Origin: Paenibacillus sp. SZ31
GTDB taxonomy: Bacteria; Bacillota; Bacilli; Paenibacillales; Paenibacillaceae
Direction of reading: 5' to 3'
DNA: 64,000 bases
Assembly: GCF_012912005.1 (NCBI RefSeq)
Contig: NZ_JABBEA010000010.1
Location: forward strand, 124,001 to 188,000
Under the pieces are notes generated by a model, which had not been told where the DNA came from, made no database searches, and saw only the letters and a list, made by a program, of their open reading frames with translations. The first letter of the stretch is position 1. The number at the start of each line of letters is the position of its first letter. This document shows, one piece after another, positions 14,752-23,424 of this stretch. The translations under genes were made by a program, and so were the position numbers.

Positions 14752-15714
14752 TTAACGACTGCGTAGCGAAGCAAGCACGTCTTCCATATCCTGTGGAATC
14801 GGAGCTGAAAATTCAAGGTATTCTCCCGTTGTTGGATGCACAAATCCAAGAATGGCCGCATGAAGAGCCTGTCCTTGCATTTTGATGCCTTTATTCCGTC
14901 CATAAGTTGGATCTCCTACAAGCGGGTGACCGATAAATTTCATGTGAACCCGGATCTGGTGGGTACGTCCTGTTTCCAGTTTCAATTCCAGCAAGGTATA
15001 GTCATTGATGCGCTCTGAAACGGTAAAATGCGTAACGGCATGTTTACTGTTGCGTTCCGTGACTGTATACATTTTGCGATCATTAGTATCGCGTCCAATC
15101 GGTGCATCAACGGTCCCTTGTTCATGATTAAGATGACCATGAACGAGCGCAATATAACGTCTGTTCACCGTATGGTCTTTCAACTGCGCAGCCAATGACG
15201 CATGCGCACGATCGTTCTTGGCAGCCATAATTAGGCCGGAAGTATCCTTATCGATGCGATGCACAATACCCGGGCGCAACTCTCCATTGATACCCGAAAG
15301 GTCTTTGCAGTGGTACATGAGTGCATTGACGAGTGTTCCAGACGTATGTCCTGGTGCAGGATGCACTACAAGACCACGCTGTTTGTTGATCACGATCAGG
15401 TCGCTATCTTCATATACCACTTCCAGCGGAATATCTTCGGCAATGATCTCGACGGCAGCCGGTTCAGGAATCTGTAGTACAATCAGATCACCTTCGGATA
15501 ACTTAGCATTGGCTTTGACTACAGCACCATTTACCGTAACCATCCCGTCTCCGATCCACAATTGAACTTGGGAGCGAGATACGTTATCCACAGCTTCCGT
15601 AATATATTTGTCAATTCGTTCTTTCTTATGTTCAGCGGCAACGGTCCATTCCATACGCTCATTGCCATTCATTAGTTCTTCGTCGTTGATCTGTTCCTCA
15701 TTCGGATTACTCAT
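14752..15714 (-). CDS. rluD: RluD-family 23S rRNA pseudouridine synthase
   Basis: The 320-residue protein has an N-terminal S4 RNA-binding domain (about 25-95, RIDKYITEAV and SQVQLWIGDGMVTVNG) and the pseudouridine synthase domain with the catalytic motif HRIDKDTSGLIM, followed by RRYIALVHG and GRTHQIRVH. It corresponds to Bacillus YlyB, located next to lspA as here. The start at 15714 overlaps the end of lspA by eight bases and has GAAGGGA upstream. The frame extends 22 codons further, inside lspA, without family similarity. In Bacillus the next gene is pyrR; here an insertion of about 8.5 kb separates them. Confidence 0.92.
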   Translation of the reverse strand: MSNPNEEQINDEELMNGNERMEWTVAAEHKKERIDKYITEAVDNVSRSQVQLWIGDGMVTVNGAVVKANAKLSEGDLIVLQIPEPAAVEIIAEDIPLEVVYEDSDLIVINKQRGLVVHPAPGHTSGTLVNALMYHCKDLSGINGELRPGIVHRIDKDTSGLIMAAKNDRAHASLAAQLKDHTVNRRYIALVHGHLNHEQGTVDAPIGRDTNDRKMYTVTERNSKHAVTHFTVSERINDYTLLELKLETGRTHQIRVHMKFIGHPLVGDPTYGRNKGIKMQGQALHAAILGFVHPTTGEYLEFSAPIPQDMEDVLASLRSR

Positions 15715-16201
15715 GGTGTTCATTCCCTTCAATCTTCGCGGCTGCTTTTTCGCGCCGTCCTTCAAGCAACGTCTCCACAATGATCAACGCTACACCGATA
15801 CAGATTGCCGAGTCGGCGATGTTGAAAATGGGAAACGTGTAACTTCCAAAATTAAGCTGTACAAAATCCACAACTTCTCCGGTCAGTGCCCGGTCAAGGA
15901 AGTTGCCAATTGCTCCACCGAGCACCAAGCTAAGCGCCACAGGCAGCAATTTGTGCGGGGTATCTTTTACCTTTTGCAAATACCAAATCAAGGCAACGAC
16001 CACAATCACCGTAACCACAATAAAGAACCAACGCTGGTCTTGCAGAATGCCAAAAGCTGCACCTGAATTACGATGTGATGTGATGACAAAGAAATTGCCG
16101 ATGACCGGAATTTCTTCTCTGAGTTCCATCCGGGTTGCAATCAGGAACTTGGTTCCCTGATCCAATAAAAATACGATAAAAGCGAGGATATAATACACCA
16201 C
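15707..16201 (-). CDS. lspA: Lipoprotein signal peptidase (signal peptidase II)
   Basis: LspA cleaves prolipoprotein signal peptides before the lipidated cysteine, in the cytoplasmic membrane. The 164-residue protein has four membrane segments and both aspartyl protease motifs: GGAIGNFLDRALTGEVVDF and the later FNIADSAICIG. The highly conserved N-terminal Asp is in LLDQGTKFLI. Start GTG at 16201 with GGAGTG upstream. It is coupled to rluD by overlap. Substrates in this window include the OppA-like protein with its LAAC lipobox. Confidence 0.96.
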   Translation of the reverse strand: MVYYILAFIVFLLDQGTKFLIATRMELREEIPVIGNFFVITSHRNSGAAFGILQDQRWFFIVVTVIVVVALIWYLQKVKDTPHKLLPVALSLVLGGAIGNFLDRALTGEVVDFVQLNFGSYTFPIFNIADSAICIGVALIIVETLLEGRREKAAAKIEGNEHHE

Positions 16202-16421
16202 GTTTGTTTGTCACTCCGTTCTTGTCTTTTCCAAACGATACCAGGCTTACGCCAGACTTGTTTATTGTAGCACAGCTGTTTGGAAATCGTCCACGACGCG
16301 CTACATTGCAATCCTCATGGCAAAAACGATAACATTTCCCTTCTGTAATCTTGCCCTTAATGGCACATCCTACAATAGAGTCAAATTCCGGATTCCAGAC
16401 GAAAGCAGAAAGGGGAAAACC

Positions 16422-17159
16422 ATGTCACATTTTACTGCTGACCAACTACAATTTTTACGTTCCCAACTGATAACCGATAAGCGCGATATTGAACATAGAC
16501 TGTCGGAGAACGAACATTATGGCCTTGGAGACTCCCTCAAACTACAGACAGGTGAATTATCACCGATTGATAACCATCCTGGTGACATAGCCACCGAGGT
16601 GTATGAACGCGAGAAGGATATTTCCCTGCTGGAACACGATGAATTCCAATTAGAACGTATTGATTCTGCACTGCACTCCATCGAAGAAGGCCATTATGGT
16701 ACATGTGCGGTCTGCCAGCAACCTATCCCTTATGAACGCATGGAAGCTGTTCCTTACACAAAATATTGCAAAAAACATCAACCGGAAACCGTCGTTTCCG
16801 AAAACCGTCCTGTCGAGGAAGAATTTCTTGCCCCGGCATTTGGCCGAACGAGTCTGGATGAACGGGATGACCAAAATGGCTTCGATGGTGAGGATACCTG
16901 GCAGATTGTTGAGAGCTGGGGCACATCGAACTCGCCAGCGATGGCTGAAGGACGTGATATCGACAGTTATGACGTTATGGCCATTGAAGCCACAGATGAA
17001 GTGGAAGGCTGCGTTGAAGCGTACGAAAGCTTTGTGGCAACGGATATCTACGGTCATGACGTCTCCATCGTGCGTAATCGGCAATATCGCCAGTACCTGG
17101 AGAACCGTGAAGGCGATGGTCTGTTAGAACCGGATATGGAGACGGATGACACGTATTAA
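16422..17159 (+). CDS. TraR/DksA-type C4 zinc-finger protein (YteA/YlyA-like)
   Basis: The 245-residue protein starts with a helical region rich in charged residues and has a DksA-like zinc finger at 95-119: Cys95-X2-Cys98-X17-Cys116-X2-His119 (CAVC ... YCKKH). The long acidic tail (after about 125) is typical of the YteA family of Firmicutes, which bind RNA polymerase or act in sporulating cells. The start chosen is the ATG at 16422 behind AGAAAGGGG; 35 upstream in-frame codons lie on the lspA promoter side and look non-coding. In Bacillus subtilis a DksA-like gene (ylyA) lies at this same position between ileS and lspA, but on the other strand; here it is divergent from lspA. Confidence 0.85.
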   Translation: MSHFTADQLQFLRSQLITDKRDIEHRLSENEHYGLGDSLKLQTGELSPIDNHPGDIATEVYEREKDISLLEHDEFQLERIDSALHSIEEGHYGTCAVCQQPIPYERMEAVPYTKYCKKHQPETVVSENRPVEEEFLAPAFGRTSLDERDDQNGFDGEDTWQIVESWGTSNSPAMAEGRDIDSYDVMAIEATDEVEGCVEAYESFVATDIYGHDVSIVRNRQYRQYLENREGDGLLEPDMETDDTY

Positions 17160-17202
17160 TTGCATTTTGATATCATTTGCATTTGCTTTTTCGCCTAATC
17201 GC

Positions 17203-17559
17203 TTAGTAGGTGTTCATATCAAGCTGACGCTGCACAATGCGCACAATATCAGCGATGTAGTCTCCAACAATAGGAAGATTAAGCGCCCCAAGTACCTGTA
17301 ACACGTAGATGATCGTTGCTGCGAAAAAGGTAAACCCAATTGCGATCCCCACACCTCTTGCGGCTCCAGACAACAGGTTCAATCCAATCAGTTTCCATGG
17401 CCTGTTCAGCAATTCCGTGTATTGCGCAATCCGGGAACGTTCCAGTTCATTCGCCAGACGGTTCGTCAGGGTATGTAACTCTTCGATTTTGTCATGTGAA
17501 TTCAGATCATCTGATGTTGATGGTGAATTGGATGTGGATTGCTTGTCATGTTCGCTCAT
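17203..17559 (-). CDS. Small membrane protein, DUF5665 type
   Basis: A 118-residue protein with a polar, Ser-rich N-terminus, a coiled-coil-like stretch (about 25-50), the conserved block LLNRPWKLIGLNLLSGAARG, one or two membrane segments (about 65-95) and the end VGDYIADIVRIVQRQ. I recognise this as the DUF5665 family of Firmicutes, of unknown function. The start is ATG at 17559 behind AAAGGA; an upstream TTG is possible. It lies between ileS and the zinc-finger gene, convergent with the latter. Confidence 0.75.
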   Translation of the reverse strand: MSEHDKQSTSNSPSTSDDLNSHDKIEELHTLTNRLANELERSRIAQYTELLNRPWKLIGLNLLSGAARGVGIAIGFTFFAATIIYVLQVLGALNLPIVGDYIADIVRIVQRQLDMNTY

Positions 17560-17624
17560 GTTTTGGTCAGTTCCTTTGATCAATATAGATTGACTGCACT
17601 ATAAAATCATTGCCTTTTTGCCTA

Positions 17625-17678
17625 AAAAACAAACGAGCCCAGAACCAGGGAATATGTCCCTGCCTCTGCGGCTCGTTT
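17625..17678 (-). terminator. Intrinsic terminator after ileS
   Basis: On the minus strand AAACGAGC (17678-17671) pairs with GCTCGTTT (17638-17631), with an inner CAGGGA/TCCCTG stem, and a run of T follows. It lies 46 bp after the ileS stop. Confidence 0.85.
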
Positions 17679-17724
17679 ATTTTTACGCTATATTCTGTCA
17701 ATGTTGAATATTACATACTTCGAA

Positions 17725-20700
17725 TTACGCCTCGATGTAAATACCGATCGATTTGCCTCCGGCTTCAACGCGTTCCATGGACTCATTCGAGCCAAATGTA
17801 ACTTCGGTTACGAGAACATTTTCACGCAACACATCATCAAACGCCTGAATAGCTTCCTGAAGGGATGCATCCACATCCAGCGTCAAACGTACTCTTTTCT
17901 CAATCGGCAGGTCCAGACGTTTCCGGGTATCCTGCACAGCACGAACCACTTCACGGACCCAGCCTTCCTGTTCCAATGCTGCCGTGATTTCGGTATTGAG
18001 CGCAACCGTCAGACCGTAACCCGATGCTGAGGCAAAGCCTGATTTGGCTTGTTTATCGACCAACAATTCTTCGCTCGTCACTTGCAGCTCTTCTCCTTCT
18101 GGAGAAACGATGTTCAGTACACCTTCCGCAACCACTTTACGCGTCTCATCGGCGGACATTCCCTTGAAGAAGTTTTGCAGGAAACCTACGTTTTTGCCGT
18201 ATTTTTTACCTGCGACCTTCAGGTTCAGCTTCAACGTAAAGTCAACGAATTCCGCATCATTATGCTCGGTACGGATTCCTTTTACATTGATCTCTTCTTT
18301 GATGATCTCTTCATAACTTGTCAGGTCAAAGCCTTTCTCCAGGGAAACGATCAATTCGGACAGCGGCTGACGTGTCTTAATGCCTGTTTCGTTACGAACG
18401 TTACGGGCAAGTTCGACCACGCGGCGAGCCGTCTCCATATCCTGTTCCAGTCCTGCATCAATCAGCGCTTCGTTAGCTACCGGATAGTCTTCCATGTGCA
18501 CACTCTCACCTGTTGCAAGGTTCAGATAGATGTCTTCTGCCAGCATTGGTGTGAACGGAGCAACCAACTTCGCAGTAGTCACCAGTACCTCAGTCAATGT
18601 ACGGTAAGCGTCCAATTTATCCTCTGTCAGGCCACTTCCCCAGAAACGGTCACGGGAACGACGGATATACCAGTTACTCAACTCATCGACAAAAGCTTCA
18701 ATCGCTTTGGAAGAGTTCAGATAGTCGTTTACCAGCAACGCTTTTTCTACAACCAGGATCAGGCTGTTCAGTCTTGACAGAATCCAGCGATCCAGCTTGT
18801 GTGCGGACAGTTGGAACGGGTGCTCCTGTGGATCAAATCCATCAATGGTAGCATAAAGCGTCAGGAATGCATGGGTGTTGACCAGCGTATCCACCATTTT
18901 GGATTTTGCTTCGCCTACGATACCTTTGGAGAAACGTTTGCTGTTCCACGGTGCACTGTCAGACAACAAAGCCCAGCGGAATGCATCAGTACCGTATTCT
19001 TCAATGACTTCCCAAGGATCGATAACGTTTCCTTTGGATTTGGACATCTTCTGTCCGTTCTCATCGAGAACGTGACCTGTAGCCATAACCGCTTTGTAAG
19101 GCGCTTTGCCTGTCAAAAGGGTGGAAACTGCCAACAAGCTGTAGAACCAGCCACGTGTCTGGTCAATCCCTTCACAGATCATATCCGCAGGATACTGCTG
19201 TTCGAATACTTCTTTATTTTCAAATGGATAGTGCTGCTGGGCAAACGGCATGGAGCCGCTGTCGAACCAGACATCGATCACTTCCGGTGTACGCTTCATT
19301 TCATATTTGCCACAAGAGCTCATGACTTTAACGTCATCCACATAAGGTTTATGCAATTCAAGATTCTCAGGCACGTCGCCTACCGCACGAGCACGCAATT
19401 CTGCAATGCTATGTGGAGCAAATTGTTCCCCAGTCTCCTCGCACACCCAGATGTTCAGCGGAGTTCCCCAATAGCGATCACGGCTGATATTCCAATCCAC
19501 CAGATCCTCAAGGAATTTCCCGAAGCGACCTTCCCGAACATGACCCGGGAACCAATCCACTTCACTATTGTTGGCAATCAGTTGGTCCTTGATGGCTGTC
19601 GTTTGGATAAACCAGCTATCCATTGCATAGTACAGAAGCGGTGTATCACAACGCCAGCAGAATGGGTAGCTGTGCTCATACTTTTCTTTGCTGAACAAAC
19701 GTCCATGCTCCGACAGATATCTTACGATATCAATATCACAATCCTTCACGAAACGTCCGGCAAAGTCAGTAACCTCAGCGACAAATTTGCCTTCCAGGTC
19801 CACCATGTTCACGAAGCTGATCCCATTCTCACGGCATACACGGTAGTCATCTTCACCATGGGCAGGAGCCATGTGTACGATACCCGTACCACTTGCATCC
19901 GTTACAAAGCCTGCGCCCAGGATAATGTTGGCTTTCTCAGCCTGTACGTAGTTGAACGGAGGATCATACGTTTTGCCAACGAGGTCGGCACCTTTCAGTG
20001 CACCAATGATCTCATACTCACCTTTGGCATCTTTCATGACTTTCTCCACCAGATTGGTTGCCATGATGTACACTTCGTTGTCTTGACGAACACGGGAGTA
20101 ATCCATATCCGGGTTCACGGCAAGTGCAACGTGCGAAGGCAATGTCCAAGGCGTCGTCGTCCAGGCGAGTACGAATTCTCCGCTGTCATTCAGTTTGAAT
20201 TTCGCTGTAGCGCTCAAGTCTTTGACGTCTTTGTACCCTTGTGCAACTTCATGGGAACTCAGTGTCGTCTGACAAGATGGACAATACGGGCTCACACGAT
20301 GACCACGATACAGCAATCCTTTCTCGTGGATCGTCGCCAGGATATTCCATACACTCTCGATGTAGTTGTTATCAAGGGTGATATATGGGTTATCCATATC
20401 CGTCCAATATCCAATACCTTCCGTCAGATCACGCCATTGTTGCTCGTACTCGAATACGCTCGCTTTACATTCGTTAATGAATTTCTCCACGCCGTAATCT
20501 TCGATTTCCCACTTGTGGGAGATGCCAAGCTTCTTCTGCACACCCAGTTCTACAGGCAGACCATGTGTATCCCAGCCCGCTTTACGAACGACACGGTAAC
20601 CCTTCATCGTGTTATACCGTCCAACGAAATCCTTGATTACGCGTCCCAGTACGTGACCGATATGCGGTTTACCGTTCGCTGTAGGCGGCCCTTCATAAAA

Positions 20701-20823
20701 TACGAAGTTTGGCTTGCCCTCCCGGTTTTCGATGGATCTTTTGAATGTATTCTCCGTTTTCCATTTATCTAACACGCGTAATTCTCTGGCGCGTGCCTTC
20801 TCTTTGACGTCAACTCGTTGCAT
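17725..20823 (-). CDS. ileS: Isoleucyl-tRNA synthetase (long, type-2-like form)
   Basis: IleS charges tRNA-Ile and edits valine. The protein is 1032 residues from MQRVDVKEKARAREL. It has the class I signatures HIGH (54-57, in GPPTANGKPHIGHVLG) and KMSKS (592-596), a CP1 editing insertion between them (zinc-knuckle-like YCPSC and CWRCD), and a long C-terminal anticodon domain. The length and the HIGH context resemble the eukaryote/Thermus-like IleS2 clade rather than the ~920-residue IleS1 with its C-terminal zinc finger. The ATG at 20823 follows AAAGGAAAG; a TTG nine bases upstream is less likely. It is expressed from its own promoter under T-box control. Confidence 0.96.
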   Translation of the reverse strand: MQRVDVKEKARARELRVLDKWKTENTFKRSIENREGKPNFVFYEGPPTANGKPHIGHVLGRVIKDFVGRYNTMKGYRVVRKAGWDTHGLPVELGVQKKLGISHKWEIEDYGVEKFINECKASVFEYEQQWRDLTEGIGYWTDMDNPYITLDNNYIESVWNILATIHEKGLLYRGHRVSPYCPSCQTTLSSHEVAQGYKDVKDLSATAKFKLNDSGEFVLAWTTTPWTLPSHVALAVNPDMDYSRVRQDNEVYIMATNLVEKVMKDAKGEYEIIGALKGADLVGKTYDPPFNYVQAEKANIILGAGFVTDASGTGIVHMAPAHGEDDYRVCRENGISFVNMVDLEGKFVAEVTDFAGRFVKDCDIDIVRYLSEHGRLFSKEKYEHSYPFCWRCDTPLLYYAMDSWFIQTTAIKDQLIANNSEVDWFPGHVREGRFGKFLEDLVDWNISRDRYWGTPLNIWVCEETGEQFAPHSIAELRARAVGDVPENLELHKPYVDDVKVMSSCGKYEMKRTPEVIDVWFDSGSMPFAQQHYPFENKEVFEQQYPADMICEGIDQTRGWFYSLLAVSTLLTGKAPYKAVMATGHVLDENGQKMSKSKGNVIDPWEVIEEYGTDAFRWALLSDSAPWNSKRFSKGIVGEAKSKMVDTLVNTHAFLTLYATIDGFDPQEHPFQLSAHKLDRWILSRLNSLILVVEKALLVNDYLNSSKAIEAFVDELSNWYIRRSRDRFWGSGLTEDKLDAYRTLTEVLVTTAKLVAPFTPMLAEDIYLNLATGESVHMEDYPVANEALIDAGLEQDMETARRVVELARNVRNETGIKTRQPLSELIVSLEKGFDLTSYEEIIKEEINVKGIRTEHNDAEFVDFTLKLNLKVAGKKYGKNVGFLQNFFKGMSADETRKVVAEGVLNIVSPEGEELQVTSEELLVDKQAKSGFASASGYGLTVALNTEITAALEQEGWVREVVRAVQDTRKRLDLPIEKRVRLTLDVDASLQEAIQAFDDVLRENVLVTEVTFGSNESMERVEAGGKSIGIYIEA

Positions 20824-20879
20824 GATGATCAACTTTCCTTTCTTTGGTTAGATTGTGGACCGTCCACAAAAAGCGTTTC

Positions 20880-21216
20880 AATCCCCCTAAATCCCCCTTG
20901 CCAAGGGGGACCCCATTGGCGCTCCGCCCTCTGGACACCCGGGATGGGTTGTCGTTGAGGAACGGTGGTGCTTATCGGCGAGGGTTTATGTGCGTGATGG
21001 CGGCCATTCTGCGGTTGTTCCCTGCGTGAACGCCGCATGGCCTTACCGCGAGGCGGGTGTTGCCGGGCGCTTCGCTCCCCCGGCGTGCGGCTCTCTTCTT
21101 GAGGACCCTTCGGGCCTCATGAACATTCGCCTTGGCGAAACCTAAGTGCCAGGTGCTCCGCTCTCCCGGCAGGTGTCTCTCTCCCTGAGGTCCCTTCGGG
21201 CCTCATGAACGTTAGC
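20880..21216. repeat. GC-rich palindromic and direct repeats in the ileS leader
   Basis: About 340 bp between the T-box terminator and ileS with no convincing gene. It contains CCCCCTTGCCAAGGGGG (20894-20910), a near-palindrome; GCCGGGCGCTTCGCTCCCCCGGC (near 21060), a hairpin; and a direct repeat of about 33 bp: TGAGGACCCTTCGGGCCTCA (21101 on) and TGAGGTCCCTTCGGGCCTCA (21185 on), each followed by TGAAC and a similar GCCTT. Each copy is itself a GAGG-CCCTTCGGG-CCTC hairpin. GC content is well above the flanks. These look like dispersed palindromic elements inserted in the transcribed leader. Confidence 0.65.
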
Positions 21217-21229
21217 CTTTTTTGGACAC

Positions 21230-21550
21230 AAAAAAGCCCCGTCCCTGGAAAGGGACGAGGCTATACTCGCGTTACCACCCTAATTCTGTTCATCACAAAC
21301 CACATCCAAGCAAGCCTGGGTATGCTCTGTCATCAACAGCGCTTATGCCCCACTATACTACCGCAGGGTGCCGTTATAACGTACGGCTTACGGTTCGGCT
21401 TACACACGGTAATCAAGATCACCGCTTCAGCGTCACTTCTCCGGGGAGATATTCGGCTATAACTCATCCATTGGTTTGCACCAACCACCAACTCTCTGAG
21501 GGATGAGATCATAACGTACTGAACCCGTCATGGAATCACTATTCATTATG
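21230..21550 (-). promoter_or_regulatory. T-box riboswitch controlling ileS
   Basis: On the minus strand the leader ends with the T-box sequence AGGGTGGTAACGCGAG (21281-21266), which pairs with the uncharged tRNA acceptor end. A strong terminator follows: GCCTCGTCCCT, loop, AGGGACGGGGC (21261-21236) and a T-run. A GTTGGTG segment near 21485 fits the distal Stem I loop. ATC isoleucine triplets are present near 21505 and near 21420, but I could not fold the RNA to decide which is the specifier. Low charged tRNA-Ile would favour antitermination into ileS. Confidence 0.9.
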
Positions 21551-21556
21551 AATATA

Positions 21557-21585
21557 GTTATAGCCTCTTTGCAGACAAAAGTCAA
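21557..21585 (-). promoter_or_regulatory. Sigma-A promoter of the ileS T-box transcript
   Basis: On the minus strand: -35 TTGACT (21585-21580), 17-base spacer, -10 TATAAC (21562-21557). It starts 12 bp after the divIVA stop codon, so ileS has its own promoter just upstream of the T-box leader. Confidence 0.75.
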
Positions 21586-21597
21586 CCAGGCGACAGA

Positions 21598-22107
21598 CTA
21601 ATAAATTTCTTTCATCTCCCGCTCACGGTCACGCACTTCCTGCTCCCGGCTCTCAAGCACTTCCCAACCATCCTGAGTCAACAGTTCAAGCTGCGCTTCA
21701 ACAAGCGTGCGGAAACGGGCACGATAAATCGAGGCCTGCTTTTTCAGTTCTTCCACTTCCAAAGCAATTTTGCGAGATTTGCCCAACGATTCGTTCACGA
21801 TCCGGTCTGCATTTTTCTCTGCTTCCTTCACGATCAACTGCGCTTCTTTCTTCGCATTACCCTTCACATCATCAGCAGCTTCCTGCGCAATGATGATCGT
21901 TTTGCTAAGCGTCTCTTCAATTGTAGAAAAATGATCCAGTTTCTCCTGAACGGACAGCAACTGATTGCTCAGCTCTTTGTTCTCGCGAATGACGCCTTCG
22001 TAATCTTTGATGACTTGATCCAGGAATTCATTGACTTCATCCTCGTCATACCCGCGCAAACGTCGGGAAAATTCCTTGTTGTGTATGTCCAGCGGCGTTA
22101 ATGGCAT
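21598..22107 (-). CDS. divIVA: DivIVA cell-division/polarity protein
   Basis: DivIVA binds curved membrane at poles and septa and recruits partner proteins. The 169-residue protein begins MPLTPLDIHNKEFSRRLRGYD, the conserved N-terminal lipid-binding domain, with EDEVNEFLDQVIKDYE following. Coiled coil covers most of residues 30-155. The start is ATG at 22107 with AGGAGG eight bases upstream; an in-frame GTG inside the RBS is not used. It is downstream of ylmH in the usual sepF-ylmG-ylmH-divIVA order. Confidence 0.95.
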   Translation of the reverse strand: MPLTPLDIHNKEFSRRLRGYDEDEVNEFLDQVIKDYEGVIRENKELSNQLLSVQEKLDHFSTIEETLSKTIIIAQEAADDVKGNAKKEAQLIVKEAEKNADRIVNESLGKSRKIALEVEELKKQASIYRARFRTLVEAQLELLTQDGWEVLESREQEVRDREREMKEIY

Positions 22108-22348
22108 GCTGTCCACCTCCTGTTAAAGTTCCTTCCCGTCCAGAGAAGGTTTGCAGCATATGGGTACCACCCAAGGGGCCGTATCGTTGATGACTAACCT
22201 TGGCAACGTATACGGAATGCAGGATCAGAATTGCATCCTCCAACGTTCATGTAAAGCTTTTGACTTAATGTTTATCGGATACACCGCGTATTTTCTACAC
22301 CTTTATGATAAACATTTCGACAAGAAAGCGGATTTTCCTGCAACAGAC

Positions 22349-23131
22349 TCAGGCAAATTTGCCGATTTTCACTCGGCAACGCCCTTTTTTGGTCATCCCA
22401 TCCTGTTCCATAACCTTGAAACGGCCAAATCCCTGAATCGATACAACATCACCCGCTTTTAGCGATTTGGAGGGATCTTCCTCAACTTTCCAGTTTACAC
22501 GGCAGCGACCAGCTTTGATCGGCACCAGCACTTTACTGCGACTAAGCCGATACACATCTGCACAGATTCCATCCAAACGAAGCGAAGCGACCGTAATGTC
22601 CATCGTCTCCAGTTTGTTCTCTGACCAACGCATCTGATCCAAAGGAAGTAACTCCGTGAACACATGTAACCGATGCACCTGATTCAGTTGAAGCGATAAA
22701 AAAGCGCCGGTTTCCGCCGCCACCACTGTATGGCAACCGTCCTCCAGCACTTGGATATCCCCGATCTTTCCACGTTTCATCCCAAGCCCGAGCAGGGAAC
22801 CCATATAGTCCCCATGCTCCAGCTCCGAGATTTTCTGATCATCAGACGTAATACTCAGCACCTGCATACCCATATCCTCATCATCCAGATACATATAATC
22901 AGGTGCAACCAGCGCACGCTTGCGCTCAGCAGCCTCATAACCACCATCCAGACGAATCTGAACGTCATTACGACGATTGGCAAGAGTTTGTAAAATAAAA
23001 ACCTGCCTTGGGTCAAGAAAGTCAGTTAGCTTCATGTCATGATACTTGCCTGCCTGCTCAACCCAGTCCGATGCTTTATCTACAAAATCCCGCTCATCAT
23101 GGCTAAAATGTTCGTAAATTTCACCGCTCAT
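22349..23131 (-). CDS. ylmH: YlmH, S4-domain RNA-binding protein
   Basis: The 260-residue protein has a conserved N-terminal helical domain (about 1-75), a middle domain (about 80-175, DYMGSLLGLGMKRGKIGDI) and a C-terminal S4 RNA-binding domain (about 180-255, SRSKVLVPIKAGRCRVNW and GDVVSIQGFGRFKV). In Bacillus subtilis YlmH acts on stalled 50S subunits in ribosome-associated quality control, in parallel with RqcP. It keeps the conserved place between ylmG and divIVA. The 240 bp after it, up to divIVA, hold no gene and presumably the divIVA promoter, which I could not pin down. Confidence 0.93.
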   Translation of the reverse strand: MSGEIYEHFSHDERDFVDKASDWVEQAGKYHDMKLTDFLDPRQVFILQTLANRRNDVQIRLDGGYEAAERKRALVAPDYMYLDDEDMGMQVLSITSDDQKISELEHGDYMGSLLGLGMKRGKIGDIQVLEDGCHTVVAAETGAFLSLQLNQVHRLHVFTELLPLDQMRWSENKLETMDITVASLRLDGICADVYRLSRSKVLVPIKAGRCRVNWKVEEDPSKSLKAGDVVSIQGFGRFKVMEQDGMTKKGRCRVKIGKFA

Positions 23132-23147
23132 CTATAGTCACCCTACC

Positions 23148-23417
23148 CTAATATGCAAAATACCGAAGTATGGAGATCAGCCCATTAAGCGCCAGTTGAA
23201 GAACAATCAGCGCCACAATCGGGGAAATATCCAGCACCCCGAACAAAGGCGGTATAAATCGACGAAACGGACTTAGGTATGGTTCCACTAATTTGCCTAG
23301 CCATTCACCGATAAAGCTCTCCCGTGCATTGGGAAGCCATGACATCAATATGTAGACGATGACCATGTAAAAGTAAATTTGATATGCAAAACCCAAAATA
23401 TTAACTAACGAATCCAA
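23148..23417 (-). CDS. ylmG: YggT-family membrane protein (YlmG)
   Basis: An 89-residue protein with two membrane segments (about 10-28 and 62-82) and the YggT signature SWLPNARES...PYLSPFRRFIPPLFGVLDISP. The family is linked to division-site or membrane organisation in Firmicutes and plastids, but its biochemical role is unknown. It lies seven bases after sepF and 16 before ylmH in one operon. Confidence 0.92.
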   Translation of the reverse strand: MDSLVNILGFAYQIYFYMVIVYILMSWLPNARESFIGEWLGKLVEPYLSPFRRFIPPLFGVLDISPIVALIVLQLALNGLISILRYFAY

Positions 23418-23424
23418 AAACGGC

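Noticed and set aside
18799..20772. A 657-codon open frame on the plus strand opposite ileS
   Set aside because: It is antisense to a clear, full-length ileS, has no RBS and shows no recognisable domain. Long shadow frames are expected opposite high-coding DNA.
20829..21038. A 69-codon minus-strand frame just upstream of ileS
   Set aside because: It lies in GC-rich palindromic repeats inside the ileS leader; the composition (Arg/Gln/Pro-rich) and repeat origin argue against a gene.
22316..22326. Perfect TGTCGAA Spo0A-box core upstream of divIVA
   Set aside because: A seven-base match is expected several times by chance in 64 kb, and no promoter is positioned next to it.
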